Origin: Verrucomicrobia bacterium UBA1263
GTDB taxonomy: Bacteria; Verrucomicrobiota; Verrucomicrobiia; Limisphaerales; UBA1412
Assembly (NCBI GenBank): GCA_002308515.1
Contig: DBVN01000116.1
Span: 34,744-40,065, forward strand
Length of the DNA stretch: 5,322 bases
Direction of reading: 5' to 3'
The notes beneath the pieces are model-generated. The model did no database searches. It saw only the letters and a list, made by a program, of their open reading frames with translations, and was not told the origin of the DNA. The translations under genes and the position numbers were made by a program. Below are positions 5,250-5,322 of the stretch, piece after piece (the stretch's first letter is position 1; every line of letters begins with the position of its first letter).

Positions 5250-5322
5250 TCCTCCCGCTCAATTACGAATAATCCCAAAATCGCCATTAGAGTTGGAATT
5301 TCTAATGACGGTCATTGGAAGA

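Larger units (their letters stand above)
5208..5291. repeat. 84-bp direct repeat, right copy
   Basis: The partner of 3429-3512 (79 of 84 identical), in the same orientation. It closes the Rhs tip/immunity cassette on the right. The match ends inside a palindrome (CATTAGA at 5285-5291, TCTAATG at 5301-5307). The sequence continues to the window edge with no gene visible. Confidence 0.9.

Noticed and set aside
3429..5291. The two repeats as a CRISPR array or insertion-sequence ends
   Set aside because: There are only two copies, 1779 bp apart and in direct orientation; no transposase lies between them and no short regular spacers exist.

Overview
The window looks like a piece of a bacterial chromosome carrying a surface-polysaccharide operon followed by a polymorphic-toxin (Rhs) accessory region. 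All supported genes lie on the + strand. The Rhs core reads GREYDYDTALYYFRARWYEPETGRW...GISGGLNLYAFCGNDPINYVDPSGL. That wording, and the GTGGWVYDP motif of the gene at 2675, remind me of Lentisphaerota, Kiritimatiellota and related PVC-group bacteria. This taxonomic guess rests on remembered family wording only and is weak.

Positions 1-2622 form a compact, moderately GC-rich operon. It holds the last 21 codons of an upstream gene (possibly a DegT/WbpE-type sugar aminotransferase), a soluble GT2 glycosyltransferase (77-802), a TVP38/DedA-like membrane protein (834-1568) and a WlbA/WbpB-type UDP-N-acetylglucosaminuronate 3-dehydrogenase (1546-2622), which overlaps the membrane gene by 23 bp. 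WlbA makes the 3-keto sugar that a WbpE-type aminotransferase then aminates. If the left-edge fragment is such an enzyme, the operon makes a 2,3-diamino-2,3-dideoxy-uronic acid sugar nucleotide for a surface glycan, and the GT2 enzyme would use a sugar donor from the same pathway.

Near 2650 the base composition changes: 36 of 60 bases are G/C at 2041-2100 but only 21 of 60 at 2761-2820. A gene for a three-pass membrane protein with a pseudopilin-like soluble tail follows (2675-3382), and then a terminator.

From 3429 to 5291 lies a cassette bracketed by two 84-bp direct repeats (79 of 84 identical, 1779 bp apart). Each repeat holds a rho-independent terminator and a perfect DnaA-box-like TTATCCACA. 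Between them are a very AT-rich stretch, a 5'-truncated Rhs core joined to an unrecognised C-terminal domain (candidate toxin), and a small three-TM protein (candidate immunity protein) 11 bp downstream. The Rhs reading frame is split: a 31-codon start segment with a good ribosome binding site (3818-3913) runs in one frame and the rest (3910-4722) in the -1 frame. The two meet at an ATGA stop/start overlap. Adding one A to the GAAAC run at 3896-3900 would fuse them into one 301-residue protein. The cassette looks like an orphan Rhs toxin tip plus immunity gene, either decayed by one base or expressed by translational coupling.
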